Shown: positions 33,801-45,534, numbered from the stretch's first letter. The stretch: DNA of 64,000 bases from Kingdonia uniflora (GCA_014058105.1 JACGCM010001272.1:2604001-2668000), one strand, 5' to 3'. Translations and numbers: made by a program. Notes: generated by a model from the letters alone, not told the origin.

Positions 33801-35937
33801 GTGATAAGTGCTTGTGAATCCCTGAATACACGGTAAGAAGGAGATGGGAAAAGGATGAGGATATCCTCTGAGGTTGTTTTACGGTTTTATGGGGTAAAAA
33901 GCTATTTTGTAAGTGGAGGGGCATATTTCTTTGTGAGCTCAACTCGGCCTTGCTTCTTCGATCTGAACTCAGCAGGTCAACCATGGAATAATAATGTGAT
34001 AAGGGTAGAGGGTGATTTCCTTCAAAGAGATGATGAAGAATCCATGGAACTTCTGTTTAGAATTGTAAAACAAAGTAAGTAGAATAATGTATAATATATG
34101 AGATTAATAGTTGAAATTGTATGATCTGCTGATGATAATGTTTTGTATATGACAGCTCCTAAATCTCACGTAACAAGGAAAGAATCATGGTTGGATACAG
34201 TTGCTCAGGAAGAGACAGAGCTCGAGGCTGTGTTGGAAGAACTTAGCTAGGAAGAAGCGCGTTAACAGCCGAGACGAAAAAGATCAAAAATTTCAGTCGA
34301 CAAGGCTAATGACGAACGTTGACGGTAGTAAGAAGAAGGGAACTGATGGGGAAAAGTGAGTAAACTTACCCAGGGCCCCTGGTGTGAACTGTACAGGGTT
34401 ACCTAAGTTCACTACGTCAAGCAAATTAGCTCGAACGCTTCCCAAGAGGCAAATGTTGAAGCGTCCATCGACCTTTAGAACATCGAGAAGTGGTGAGGCC
34501 GTAGAAAAGATTAAAAAGAGAAGGCCTGAACCTTCCAAAATGTCTGGGATGAAGGTCGTAGAAGATCGACCTATTGTACAGGACGATTTGAAAGAGGTGG
34601 AGGAAAAAGCCAGGTTGGCAACTCTCCACGGGGAAGAGGAGATGAGCAAAATGGTAAGTTCATATATTCGAATATGTATAGTGATGAATTTTGTATTGTG
34701 ATTCGAGCTAATCAATAAGGTCGATTTGTTTATTTTTATAGGTTGCTCGTCTGATGAAGGGAATATGCCTCGGAGTCGAGGAGGAGAGAGTTGAGCTGAA
34801 GACGAAGAAGGTCAAGCTCAAAAGGAACGTAGCTCGATTGAAAACTAATTCGCTCAAGGAGGGAAAATAGCTGGAGACTCTGAAGGCTTAGCAAGTGATA
34901 GAGATCAAAATCTGCATGCGGAAGCCGAAGTGAACTTGGAGGAGGTGGTAGCTGAGCGTGACAAACTCGAGCCCCACCTTATGTCAAAAGGATATTCTGA
35001 AGATAAAGTAGATGCCATTAGGGCCGACACCTATGTGGAGGAGGAGGAAGATAAAGAAATTGAAGATATTATTTTTGATGTTGTAAATGGGCTGGATGGT
35101 GTATCTCCTCAGACGGTGAGAAACAACCAAGGGGATGACAACAGGCCTCCAGAAGGGGAAAATAAGAAGGTAGAGTACTGTGACTGTTTTGTGATTGTAT
35201 AAATATTTAGGAATTTTTGTAAATTGATTGATTTTTTTTTTGTCGGATAGAATTCTGTAGGCTAAGTCACTTTTGTAAACCTTGCTGTGGGAACTTAAGG
35301 ACATGCGCCATATAATAAAAGATTTAGAGGCTGAGCTTGCTAAGGAGAGGGACGCCTTAGCGTCCCTGCTTTCTTCATAAGTAGAGATGTAGGTTATAAT
35401 AGGGTAAGAAATATTTGATTGGTATGCTTCATTAGTATGGAGCTACAAAGTAATAAATAGAGTGTAGAGATGGGCCAAAAACCTGTTATCGGCTTAGGGG
35501 CAATGGCACTGATATGTCGCAAAGGAAATATTAAAGTATTAACAAATTTAAAATATAGAGAATGTGTACCTTAGACTTGGAAGTATATGTTATGGAGTAT
35601 CCATCTGAGATTGCACTTCGACCTTAAGTTTAGAAGTTGTCTTAAACGGCAAATGTCAAAAAATAAATATCTTGCTAGAAATGAGTCATATGTGGTGACT
35701 GAGTGTTCTAAATCAAACTTGATATAATGTATCTGTAATGTGCAGGTCAAATTAAAGTTAGCTCGCTTGCGCGATGGTGATGCACGCCATTGTAGCCAAG
35801 AATTTGCAGAGGAGTTTGATAGGATGAGAGAGGAGAATGAAGACAGAGAAGATCAACATGTAATGGTGCACTTCAAGTCTGTTGAGACAACGTAGACTAC
35901 TGTTGATATAGCTCAGCAAATCGAGGAGAAGGATGCC
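30804..35937 (+). pseudogene. AS-3: antisense gene, most complete exon set, truncated in the last exon
   Basis: E1 starts ATGGTAAAGACC (MVKTRRMVLEE, QRLKLKYFGDHSLK). E2 is at about 32040-32396, ending before a GTGAGT donor at 32389-32394. E3 is about 32668-33130. E4 33324-34074 has DQFLDFPGRLVSYPPRSDVF, KEFCKAKASVGGRWGNCIEH, FKGCTIATGKEYL, RFYGVKSYFVSGGAYFF, FFDLNSAGQPWN and DFLQRDDEESMELL. E5 is 34156-34653 with a KIKKRRPEPSK basic patch, E6 34742-35169 (VEEEEDKEIED), E7 35261-35392 and E8 35746-35937. Introns are 33131-33323, 34075-34155, 34654-34741, 35170-35260 and 35393-35745. A CAG-to-TAG change (33777), a stop after 34240 and frameshifts disable it. E8 is cut by an LTR. Function unknown; a nuclear, self-associating protein is a guess from its composition. 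Confidence 0.75.
31401..31558 (+). repeat. Degenerate short repeats in AS-3 between E1 and E2
   Basis: AAGTACTTGAAAGGCTTGTT-like units repeat about five times at 30-40 base spacing. The equivalents in the other antisense copies have the same consensus but different unit numbers. Confidence 0.6.
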
Positions 35938-36525
35938 TGTAATGGCCAAAATCTGTAAGCTCGAAATGGCTTGGAATTCGCTATAACATTAATGAACATG
36001 TGACAATATTTCAATGGAAAGCAAGAAATGACACAGGTGATTTTAGCTTGGAAAACCTCTGTATAGGTAAACAACCATGACCTCGAGTGGGGGATTTGTG
36101 TAAAACTATTTTTATTGCTTGAGGCGGATACCTTATTACAAGTAATCTCTAGATTTAGAAATGTTTGAACCTTGTAACTAAGAAGTTTGAATGCTTCTAA
36201 GATTCTAGAACAAGTAGTTTTCTTGGTAATTTCTCGTGTAATTTTCTAGTCCCTACCTCTTCTGGAACTTCTTCCTTATATAGGCCTTTTCCATAGCTCA
36301 TCATCGTATTAGAGCACGTTCTCCGAACAATGTGGTTAGTGGCGGTTGACTGAGTGACTAACAAGTTCATAAGAGACAGGTATCTTTGACTGGATAAGGT
36401 TTTTTCAGTTTGAGTTCCGACCCATGTTCTTCACCAGTTCGTGGAGCAGGTTGAAATGCTGACTGGAGGTAATTTGAACTGGCGACAGCTCGATTTTAGG
36501 TGAGATCGAGGGATAGACCCCTATA
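35938..36525 (-). mobile_element. Family-A LTR nested inside AS-3
   Basis: 588 bases, forward strand TGTAATGGCCAAAATC to ACCCCTATA, followed by the polypurine tract (reverse of ATCGCCCCCTCATATCC) at 36526. It interrupts AS-3 after the codons for EEKDA. It is the 3' LTR of the element that carries AS-4. Its own 5' LTR has been lost. Confidence 0.85.
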
Positions 36526-36791
36526 ATCGCCCCCTCATATCCGAAGTCACGAGTGGCTATGGTTAAGAAAGGATCTCTGGGTAATCGATATTTGGGTTTG
36601 AAGTTCTTGGATATTAAAATGGAGTAATAATGGTTTTGACTGTATGGAAGTTATACGGGTTATAGGTAAATGACGTATATTAAATGAGGATGTGGATGTT
36701 GATGTATGTAATGGTTATGATTTGAAGAGTCGCGTCTGCAATAAATGATGGTTATGATTTGAAAAATGTACCTGCACAATAAATCTAGGGT

Positions 36792-36802
36792 TATATAAAT
36801 AG
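36792..36802 (+). promoter_or_regulatory. TATA box of antisense gene AS-4
   Basis: TATATAAATAG, 76 bases before the ATG at 36868, within the block GGGTTATATAAATAGTACCT that is conserved in all four copies that retain this region. Confidence 0.7.
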
Positions 36803-36867
36803 TACCTATATCGAGTTTTGAAGTAAAGTACGCTTGTAATTAGTCTAATTCTCTTAAAGTTTCAAAG

Positions 36868-39217
36868 ATGGTGAAGACTCAGAGGATGGTCCTTGAAGAG
36901 AGGATTGCTTCTAAAATACAGAGGTTAAAATTGAAGTACTTTGGCGACCAATCCTTAGAGATGTCGATACCCGCTCTTGTTCTGCCGACTTATCAAGGTA
37001 TGTCGGGAGACGAACGGTTGAAGCTGAGGAAGAATTTTACTGTAGGTGGAGGTTTCATGTCGTAATCTTGACAGGCAGTTATGCTAATATCTTGTATCAC
37101 AATGGATTCTACGGTCGGGCCCTCTTCATCTCTACCAACTCTTCGGAGGTGGTGGTTATAAGAGAGGCGGTGATGGTAGTGGAAGAGTAAGACGGGAAGT
37201 GGGAGTATGCTTCTGCATTTTCATCACTTTTTTACGCTAAGAAGGCCTTCAGTTTGAAAAGTTAGATCCAGCACTGTGTCTTCTGCTTGCATAGTTTCCA
37301 TTTGAAGCTCGACTAGACTTCGAACAAACTCATGTGAGGGAAGCTTTTTGTTGTTTCCAATTTTTGCTTTGTATCAGGGTGAAAAATTACTGAAGCAGGA
37401 TGAACTAAAGGACATGGTTCTTGGGGTGCCTGAAAGATCTGTTATCTGAAAAGTACTCAAAAAACTTATTATCTATAAAGTACATGATTTCGTAGTTATT
37501 GTAAGACTTGATATCTGTAAGAGTATTTGATCTTTGAGTACATTGAAATACTTGTTATCAGTAAATGTATCTGATATCTTATTCGAAATGAATAATACTT
37601 GTTATCCAAACGTTGTGTTGATATAGAATAGAATGTCTCTGGAATCAAGCTAAGAATAATGTTATGAGTTTGCCAAGATACTGATATGATGATATGTATG
37701 ACATAAAAATTATTGTTATCATAATCGAACTGTTAAAAATATGTTGTCATGTAAATATCATAAGGTCGACTTGGGGTTGGATAGAATTATAGAGGAAAGG
37801 AAATTATATAAATTTCAAAATGGTAGCTCGATCTATGACAGTTTGCTGGAAGGAATCAGGTGGTTATAAAATAGGACGAAATGATATAGCTCGATAGAAA
37901 GAGATTTGTTCATATATAACTTCTACCAAGATTCTATGGTTTCTGTTGTGAGATGAAAAGGATAAAATCCTGAGCTGCGTGGAATTTATGGCCAGACAGG
38001 GTATAAAATGAAGGGGGGGTTGAGGAGGAAGAAATAGGTGGAATGAAAGAATGATAAGGTAGACTCGTTCTGAGAGAATCCGTTACAGTGCTGAGGGGCG
38101 ATTGGCAATTAAGATAGCCGAAGTGCGTAAACATATTTTTGGGTTGCTGAATTACGATGTTAAATTGCTAGTAAGAAGGTGAATGTTGAGGGTTTGGATA
38201 TGATTGGGATAAAGAGGGAATATGAACGTCGTTTTTACGAAGAGATGTTCCGCAAAATAACGGTGGACCCAGCAGCTCGGAAGGAAACAGTGAGATTGTT
38301 TGTTATGGAGGAGATCGAGTCTGAAGATCTGATAATTGCTGGAGGATATCTGATAGGATGTGGTCGCCCAAGCCATCAAGGTTGTTTTAGGTATAATTAT
38401 ATGTAAAGTGCTATCATAAATCAATGTAAGTTTTTTAAATTTAACAGAAAAGATGAAAGTCAAATGGATCCTTTATAGTTGCAAATGTCGTTTGAGACTA
38501 TTTTGATAAATAATTTTGAATAACTTAGAAAATTTTGCAAACTTTAAAATGACGTCACTAGTACTATAAGTATAAGAAACAAGAATAGAAAAAAACAGGA
38601 GCTTCTAGTTTTGCTTTTTATATAAAGCTACAAAAATCTGGTATCGCGTGAGTGTGAGTTATTATGAGTGTGGGAAGGTCAGAGAAAGATATGGAAATAG
38701 GAGAGAAAAATATATTAAAATATGAGGTAAAGGATAATGATAGAAAGATGATTTTATTGAGAAGGTACAAGACGTCTGACATGGATAGTGGAAAGGACGT
38801 CTCAGTTTCAAAATCGAGGATGGCTCGTCTGAGGCATAATAACTGCCAGCCGTTAGAGAGAGAAATAATAAATAGTGCTTCTACCTCATCATTCAAACAT
38901 TTTTCAACTTCTGAAATCTTGGAGAGCACACAAAAAAATTGCAGAGGATCTGGGAAAGATTTATCTGAGAGTGATCAACAGTCAAAGAGAGTTGTGGGGA
39001 TTGAATCACGTAGGTGGCTGTACAGCAGCATTGTGAGGGAATGGCTTGGCACTGCTTCGGAATCTCATTCTGACATAGAAGGTTAGTAGAGACGTGCACT
39101 GCATGTATGTATTTTTTATAAATCGTAATGTATGTTAAGCAAATCTCTAAAAAAATCACTATTTATAGCAATCTACAAAATTTGAAATATATATAGAATA
39201 TAGACTAAAGTATTTGT
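36868..39217 (+). pseudogene. AS-4: antisense gene, exons 1-3 only
   Basis: E1 at 36868 reads MVKTQRMVLEERIASKIQRL then KLKYFGDQSLEM. E2 (about 38060-38405) gives EGRLAIKIAEVRKHIFGLLN, GLDMIGIKREYERRFYEEMF and LIGCGRPSHQGCFRYNYM, ending at a GTAAAG donor. E3 (38664-39087) is MSVGRSEKDMEIGEKN... ESRRWLYSSIVREWLGTAS, ending at a GTTAGT donor. About 130 bases into the next intron the sequence changes to family-A RNase H (39217). E2 and E3 are the cleanest copies of those exons in the window. Confidence 0.75.
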
Positions 39218-39440
39218 AACTGCTAGGTAGATTATCAGAACCTCATTATCTATTAGGGTGCTCATGACGGGAGACTCCCCCAAATAGGTTTAGAAATCCT
39301 GAAAAGCTGCTTTGTATTCTGATGTCCATTGAACCTTTACATTTGGCTGAACTTTTCATCGTTTGATGCAACTACAGAGTAATAAGAATGGTCAATGATA
39401 GCAGTCTGAAGATTTTGAAACAAAATGGTTGATAGCGGTA
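39218..39440 (-). pseudogene. RNase H fragment of the composite's pol
   Basis: Matches the start of the RNase H coding region at 57490-57710 base for base in blocks (GTAACTG.TAGGTAGAT.ATCAG). Only the N-terminal part remains. The second RNase H and the integrase are missing because of the deletion ending at 39217. Confidence 0.7.
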
Positions 39441-40130
39441 ATCTTGCCGGCCAGTTTCTGAACGTCTTTATCATTTTTAGAGATGGCATGTTGAGGAGAA
39501 CCCGAATCTGATCTGGATCAGCCTCAATCCCCTTCTTACTGATGAGGTGGCCTAGAAATCAGCCTAAATGTACTCCGAATTGACGCTTATCAGGATTGAG
39601 ACCCATCCTGTAAGATCGAAGAATGTTGAATATTGTGTTGAGATCTGAGATGAGATTGATGGACTGTATCCTCTTGCACAATAGATTATCAATGTATGCT
39701 TCTACAACTTTCCTAATATGTGTTTTGAACATAGTAGTCATCAAATGATGATAAGTTGCACCGGCGTTCTTGAGTCCGAGGGCATGACTTTATAGCAGTA
39801 AAGTCCTCTTTCAGTGATGAAAGTGGTCTTTCTTGATTTTTATCCAAGAGTGGAATCTGATTATATCCAGAAGCAGCATCCATCATAGATAAGAGTTCTT
39901 AACCTACTGTGGAATCAAGGATCTGATGAATGGTGGGAAGAGGGAAACTGTCTTCTAGATTATGCTTGTTTAGATCGGTAAAATCTATAAAAACTTTGAC
40001 TTCTCCATTCTTCTTTGGGACAGCGATGATATTGGATATCCAATCTGGATAGTTGGCTTCTTGAATGAATCTCACTTTGATAAATTTCTCGATCTCTATG
40101 TTAACTTCATCTCAAAGCCGCGGTGATAGG
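39441..40130 (-). pseudogene. Reverse transcriptase of the composite
   Basis: In reverse, pieces of RT appear in several frames: a fingers region near 40030-40090, the MMDAASGYNQ block at about 39880, and MMTTMFKTHIRKVVEAYIDN with LLCKRI at 39744-39650. The catalytic YIDD has become YIDN, so this enzyme would be inactive even without the frameshifts. Confidence 0.75.
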
Positions 40131-40464
40131 CGTTGTTATTTCTATGTGACCGCCGTGGCGTTGATGCTGACGGCCAATTTGTGACATGCCTTGGCCAGAT
40201 TGACCCCAGGCATCTCTTCGAAAGACCACACAAAAATGTCTCCATTTAGTCATAAGAACTGAATGAGATTGTCTTTTCATGTTTAGCCAACTTAGTACCG
40301 ATGAAAGAACCTTCGCTAGGTCCATCAAGGTTGATGTATTCGGTGGGATCCTCCGTGGAAAGTTGATCATCGGGGTGATCAACTTTCTGCAATTGCCATA
40401 TAACATTCCATTCAGAGGCATCTAGAATAGTAGAGACAGTATTTTTATAAACTCGAGAAAGCTT

Positions 40465-41031
40465 TTAACTACCCCTAATCTCATAGATACCATCGTTGTA
40501 TTTGAAGCGGAGTGCTTGATGATAGGTGGAAGTAATTACTTCTATGTTATGAATCCAGCAATGGCTCATAATCTCGAGATAACGAGATTTGGCGTTGATC
40601 ACATAGAAAATGATGTCGATTGTGGCTGGTCCTACGATAATAGGTAATATGATCTTCCTTACTCGCTCTTCTTTAGAACCATTAAATTCACTGATATCGG
40701 TGTCGTTTTGAATAACTTGATCGGCTAATCCCATTTGGTCGATAGTGCTCTAAGAAAGAATCTCAATACCGCTACCAGTATCGATCATCATTGAGTGCAT
40801 AACAAACTTCTTCATATTGAGCATTATGACTAATGCACAATGATGTGGAAACTTGACATGGCTAGTATCGCAATCTTCGAATAAGATCCCGAGTCGGCGA
40901 TTGCTCGACTCAGGCAGAAGTTTTGCTTCTTTGTCTTGAGGTGTGAGATTACAGTATTCTGATAGTCTCCTGTGCTTTAATCTATTAGAGTTGGTGATCA
41001 TATTGATCTCGATCATGTTGTTGTGGCACAT
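40465..41031 (-). pseudogene. Protease of the composite
   Basis: The frame 41031-40750 ends in KFVMHSMMIDTGSGIEILS, with the catalytic D-T-G intact. The downstream frame (40734-40465) gives GLADQVIQNDTDISEFNGSK and KIILPIIVGPATIDIIFYVI. It is separated from gag by a frame change. The homologous and longer frame is at 58939-59529. Confidence 0.75.
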
Positions 41032-42430
41032 ATGTTAGAAATTCTTCTCCTCAGCTTGATCTTCGTCCTGGACACTTCAAGTTGCTTCTTATAGCTACCA
41101 TCATTGTATGATTCCAGGTCAATAATATATTCGAGCATCCATCCCTCCTTGAAAATGTATTCAAACAACCTCTGTAAAGCATAGCAATTATCAGTAGAAT
41201 GATGGTTTACCTTATGATGCATGCAGTACGGTCGATTCGCGATTGGCTCCAATGGTTGGGAGAAACGGTAGAGCTTATCCTTTAAGAAAATTAGATAAAT
41301 TGTGGAGATCAAAACATTCATCATTGGGAGGACCAGTTTGACTTGTGAACCGCCTTTTCGAGGGTTGCCAGTATTTCCCTTGGCGCTCTTCTGGTCACCT
41401 TGATCCTCCTTTGGTTCAGTGTTTCAATCTGTAAATGGGCCTTTCGTGCTAAGGATGGATTTAGTAAATTTATGCCTTTCGGACATCACCCCTTCCAGGT
41501 CGACGTAACTATTGACCTTGGTAATCATATCCTCTAAGGTCGCAAGATTATTGAGGAAGATGTACTATTTGGCTTTGCAGTTGAGCTGGAGCACGTTGGT
41601 GAAAACAGTAATAGCTATTTTCTAATCGAGATTGTCTACTTTACGCGCGAGCTCCTAAAAGTTCTTCGCAAAATCCTTGAGCTTCTCTCTGTGTGACTGT
41701 TTGTGAGTGATAAGAGAATAAAAAATTTCTTCTTTATCTCTGTTGTGAGCATGTCTTGATGGATTTTTTCGGCAGCTGGTCGAATGTGTCTATGGAGTCT
41801 TCAGGTAAAGAGCAGAACCATCGGAGCGGTTCCTCCTACAGACTTATGGTGAATAGATGGCAGAGAATGTAGTTGAGATTAGAGTACAATCCCAATGAAT
41901 CACGATATTGTTGAATGTGCTCCTTTGGATCGGTACCCTTGTATTTGCGAATTTTTAGAGTATGGAAACCTTTCGGTAACTCCATATCAAATAGCTCTTT
42001 GGCAATTGGACTTCCTTTTAACTTGGTAAGGTCGTCAGTAGTGCCCAGAACTTGTGCTTCGATCAACTCTTTAATACGCTTATCCATATGCTCTTGTGTG
42101 ACATAGTGACGCATTGGTTGAGTGACCTAACGAGGAGGTTGTGGATTGTGAATACCGGTACCTTCACTCAAATGATCTCGTACTTGAATTCGAGGTTGAG
42201 GTCATTGTTCTTCCTCTTGATGGATGGAACATCAATGACCTCGGCTGATCACAGACTAAACTTTACCGCCCAAATGAATGGAAAATTGAGGTTCATTCCA
42301 AATATTTCTGGAAATAGCTTTGCTGATGGCTCCTTGAAGTCCCAATCTCTCCCGCGCAGAAACCCGGGAGGCTTATGGCAACTAATCGTGATCTTGCATT
42401 GGAGGAGCCTGCTGAGTATTCTATAAAGCT
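41013..42430 (-). pseudogene. gag of the composite
   Basis: 42114-41836 reads MRHYVTQEHMDKRIKELIEA, ELPKGFHTLKIRKYKG then TDPKEHIQQYRDSLGLYSN, the conserved capsid start. Degraded capsid follows. 41324-41013 has RPYCMHHKVNHHSTDNCY, the metal-binding knuckle, and the linker to protease. It is the same Gag as in the element at 48394-61599. Multiple frameshifts. Confidence 0.8.
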
Positions 42431-42728
42431 TGCAAGGCAGTCTGCATTATTGTCATTTGATCTTCATATAGTTTGAGCGCTGTCAAACAAACTTGTCGTT
42501 CGGCGTCGAGCTCCTTCTCACAGAGCTCTCAATTGAGAGTTAATTAACATTTGAGCTCGTTGTGATTCTCCATCTCAGTGTTGAGATTCGCCCATAGCTC
42601 TGTAAGTTTTTTCGGCTCAACTGAAAGATCGAGCTGGATTCTGGTTGTTAGTCGCCTAGATGTGACTATGATTAGAATTTGAAGTAGAGTGAATGAATTC
42701 CTTAGGATATTGTGGAAATTATTTCTTT

Positions 42729-42746
42729 CCCACAGACGGTGCCAAA
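42729..42746 (-). promoter_or_regulatory. Primer-binding site of the composite
   Basis: In reverse, TTTGGCACCGTCTGTGGG directly follows the LTR end. It differs by two bases from the family-B site. Confidence 0.85.
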
Positions 42747-43359
42747 TGTAATGACATAATTCCAGAAGCTTGAAGTGGCTTGGAATTAGCTCTTACACCA
42801 ATGTACCTGTGACAAAACCTAATAGAAAGCAAGAAATGACACAGGTGATTTAGCGTGGAAAACCTCTGAATAAGTAAAAGACCACAACTTCGGATTGAGG
42901 ATTTTTATAATAGTGACTTTTATTGCTTGAGGCTGATATCTTATTATAAGTGATCTCTCAACTTATAAATACTTGATCTTGTGAATAAAAAGTTTAAAGT
43001 TTTGGGAATCTAGAAAATATAGTTTTCATGGTGATATCTCGTATAATTTTCTGATCCTCATCTCTTCTGGAACTTCTTTATATAGGCCTTCTCCGTAGTT
43101 CTTCATAGTGCTGAAGCACATTCTCTGAACAATATGGTTAGTGGCGGTTGACTGAGTAACTGTTGAGTTTGTGAGAGATAGGTGGCTTTGACTTTTTTAG
43201 GTTTTTTTGTTTGAGCTCGACCCATGTATTTTATCAGTTCATAGAGTAGGTGGCAATGTTGACTGGAGAAGTCATGTGGAGAATACATAGATCTGACATG
43301 GAGGTAGTTCGAACTAGAGACAGTTCAAATTAGGTAATATCGAGGGGTAAGCCCCTACA
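42747..43359 (-). mobile_element. Family-A 5' LTR of the composite
   Basis: 613 bases, forward strand TGTAATGACATAATTCC to AAGCCCCTACA. The outer end meets copia-2 sequence at 43360 with the GTTCG target copy. The inner end meets the primer-binding site. Confidence 0.85.
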
Positions 43360-45520
43360 GTTCGCAACATGTTATGTGATACTGACTTACCTACAAATTT
43401 ATGGGGAGATTATTTGTATTATTCAGTCTATATTCAGAATCGAGTTCCTTCTTATTCTGTTCCAGTTAACCCTTATCATCTATGGACTAGGAAAAATCCT
43501 AGTCTTAATCACTTGCGTATTTGGGATTGTCCTGCAGAGAAAAATTGTTTAACCCGAATATCAAAAGGTTAGATTCGAGGATTGTTAGTTGTTTCTTTAT
43601 TGGTTTCCTAGAGAGATTTAAAGGTTTAAGGTTTTATTGTCCTTTTCGGCCCATGGAGATTGTTGAGTGTGCTCAGGCTCATTTCATTGAGGAGGGAGAT
43701 CGCTTACCATTACTATTCATAGCGAAGTTGTCGTTAAAGAGGGTTCTGATACTCAGAGTCCAGCTGCTATTTTGATCAGTGTTGTTATGCTTCTGATTTT
43801 ATTTGATATTGACATTGTGACGAGTATGGTTCCAGACCCATTTATTGTTCTAAACCCAATTCTGAACCCCGTCGTAACACCAGTTCTCCCTCAAATTTTG
43901 TCTCTACCTTCTCCCGTTCAACTTCCTATCGGTTGACCTCCGGCCCATCCTCTTACTCTTACTCAGAGATCCTTAGAGAAAGGCGTTCAACTATTTCTCC
44001 AGATTATCATGTTTATTCAGTTGAAGGGGATTTATTTGATGTCGAGGATCCAATATCTTTTTGTACGATTTTGGCTAGTTATTTTGTATATCAGTGACAT
44101 AATACCCGTTTGGAAGATATGGATTCTATGTCTCGCAACTCTGTGTAGGAGTTGACACCTTTACCTGAAGGGTATAAGGAAATTGAATGCAAATGAATCT
44201 TTAAAACTTAACATGATTCTGAAGGGAAGGTTAAATATTTTTAAGTGAGACTTATTGCGAAGGGCTTCAAACAGCGCCCAGGAATTGACTTTGATGAGAC
44301 TTTCTCACCAGTTTAAAAAAAGGATTCATTACCAATTATTTTGGCTCTTACAGCACATTTTGACTTGGAGCTTCATCAGATGGACGTAAAGACAACATTT
44401 ATTAATGGGCGTCTCAACGAGGAGATTTATATGCACTAACCCAAAGGTTTTGATACCGAAGGGAAGGTGTAACAATTTTGTAAACTTAATCACTCAATTT
44501 ACGGTCTCAAACAAGTGTTTAGGAAGTGGTACCTACAGTTTTATGAGGTGGTTTCAAACCATAGTTTTGTCAAGTACAAAATAGATCGCTATGTATACGT
44601 CAAATAGAGTGTGAGATGTTTTACATTTATGGTTTTGTACGTCGATGATATTTTACTTGCTAGCTGTGATGTCCAGTTTCCTTAGGAGACGAAAATCTTC
44701 ATATCTCGGCATTTTGATATAAAGGATATAGGAGATGCCAGTTATGTCCTTGGCATCAAGATTGAGCGAGACAGGACTAGAGGGATACTTGACATATTTC
44801 AGAGTGCGTATATCAATAAAGTTATTAAGAGGTATGGCATGCAGGATTTCAAAGAAAGTGATGTCCCTATTGTCAAGGAAGATATCTTCAAGAAGATGAT
44901 GTCGTGTGAGACAATTTCTCCAGATATCGTTAAAGAGTATGCTTCAGTAGTTAGTAGCCTAATGTATTGCATGATATGCATGAGACCCGATATCAGTTTT
45001 GTTATTGGGATGTTAGGAAGAAAACAGCATAACCCTTCTACTATTTACTGGCAGACGTCCAAGAAGGTTATTTGCTATTTGAAGAGGACTAGAGATTACA
45101 GATTGGTTTATGGGATATCGGATGAGCTCATGGTTTTGGGCTATTCTGACTTAAAATTTATAGGGGATAAAGATGACAAGATTACTTCTGGTTAGATATT
45201 TATGATTACTCCTGGAAAAGTGTCAAACAGTCTCTTTTAGCTTCCTCTACTATAGAAGCGGAGTATGTGGTTATTATAACTCTTCCCAGTTTGTAGGTTG
45301 CATGGCTCAAGTTATTTATTTCTTAGCTGAAGGCTGTTGATTTCATTTCTAGACCATTACGAGTATTTTATGACAATGAGGCTGTCTTCAAGTATGTTAA
45401 GAAAGATAACGTGAGTATGGATAACAAGTATTTTGACATTAAGTATTACGTTGTCATTAATAAAGTACAAAAGCAGATTATTGAAATTCCAAATTTGTCG
45501 ATACTAGAGATGATTGTTGA
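43360..45520 (+). pseudogene. Copia-2: integrase C-terminus, reverse transcriptase and RNase H, right part
   Basis: It resumes with RNMLCDTDLPTNLWGDYLYY, then VYIQNRVPSYSVPVNPYHLW (end of integrase). RT is visible at about 44120-44700: LTPLPEGYKEIE, LIAKGFKQRPGIDFDETFSP, LELHQMDVKTTFINGRLNEE, SIYGLKQVFRKW and MVLYVDDILLAS with the YVDD pair. RNase H follows: YASVVSSLMYCMICMRPDIS, GYSDLKFIGDKDDKITSG and IKYYVVINKVQKQIIEI. It ends near 45510 (SILEMIVD), and chromovirus-like gag starts almost at once. No 3' LTR is seen. Stops are scattered throughout. Confidence 0.85.
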
Positions 45521-45534
45521 TTCTTGGGGGATTA

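Larger units (their letters stand above)
29867..43359 (-). mobile_element. Family-A composite inserted in copia-2
   Basis: Reverse orientation. The outer LTRs are 43359-42747 (5', with primer-binding site) and 30463-29867 (3', with polypurine tract). Between them lie gag-pol (42746 to about 39218), a truncated antisense gene AS-4, a third LTR (36525-35938) and a second antisense gene AS-3. The third LTR begins inside the last exon of AS-3, so a second family-A element had nested in the first. A deletion joining AS-4 to RNase H at about 39217 then removed the rest. Confidence 0.8.
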
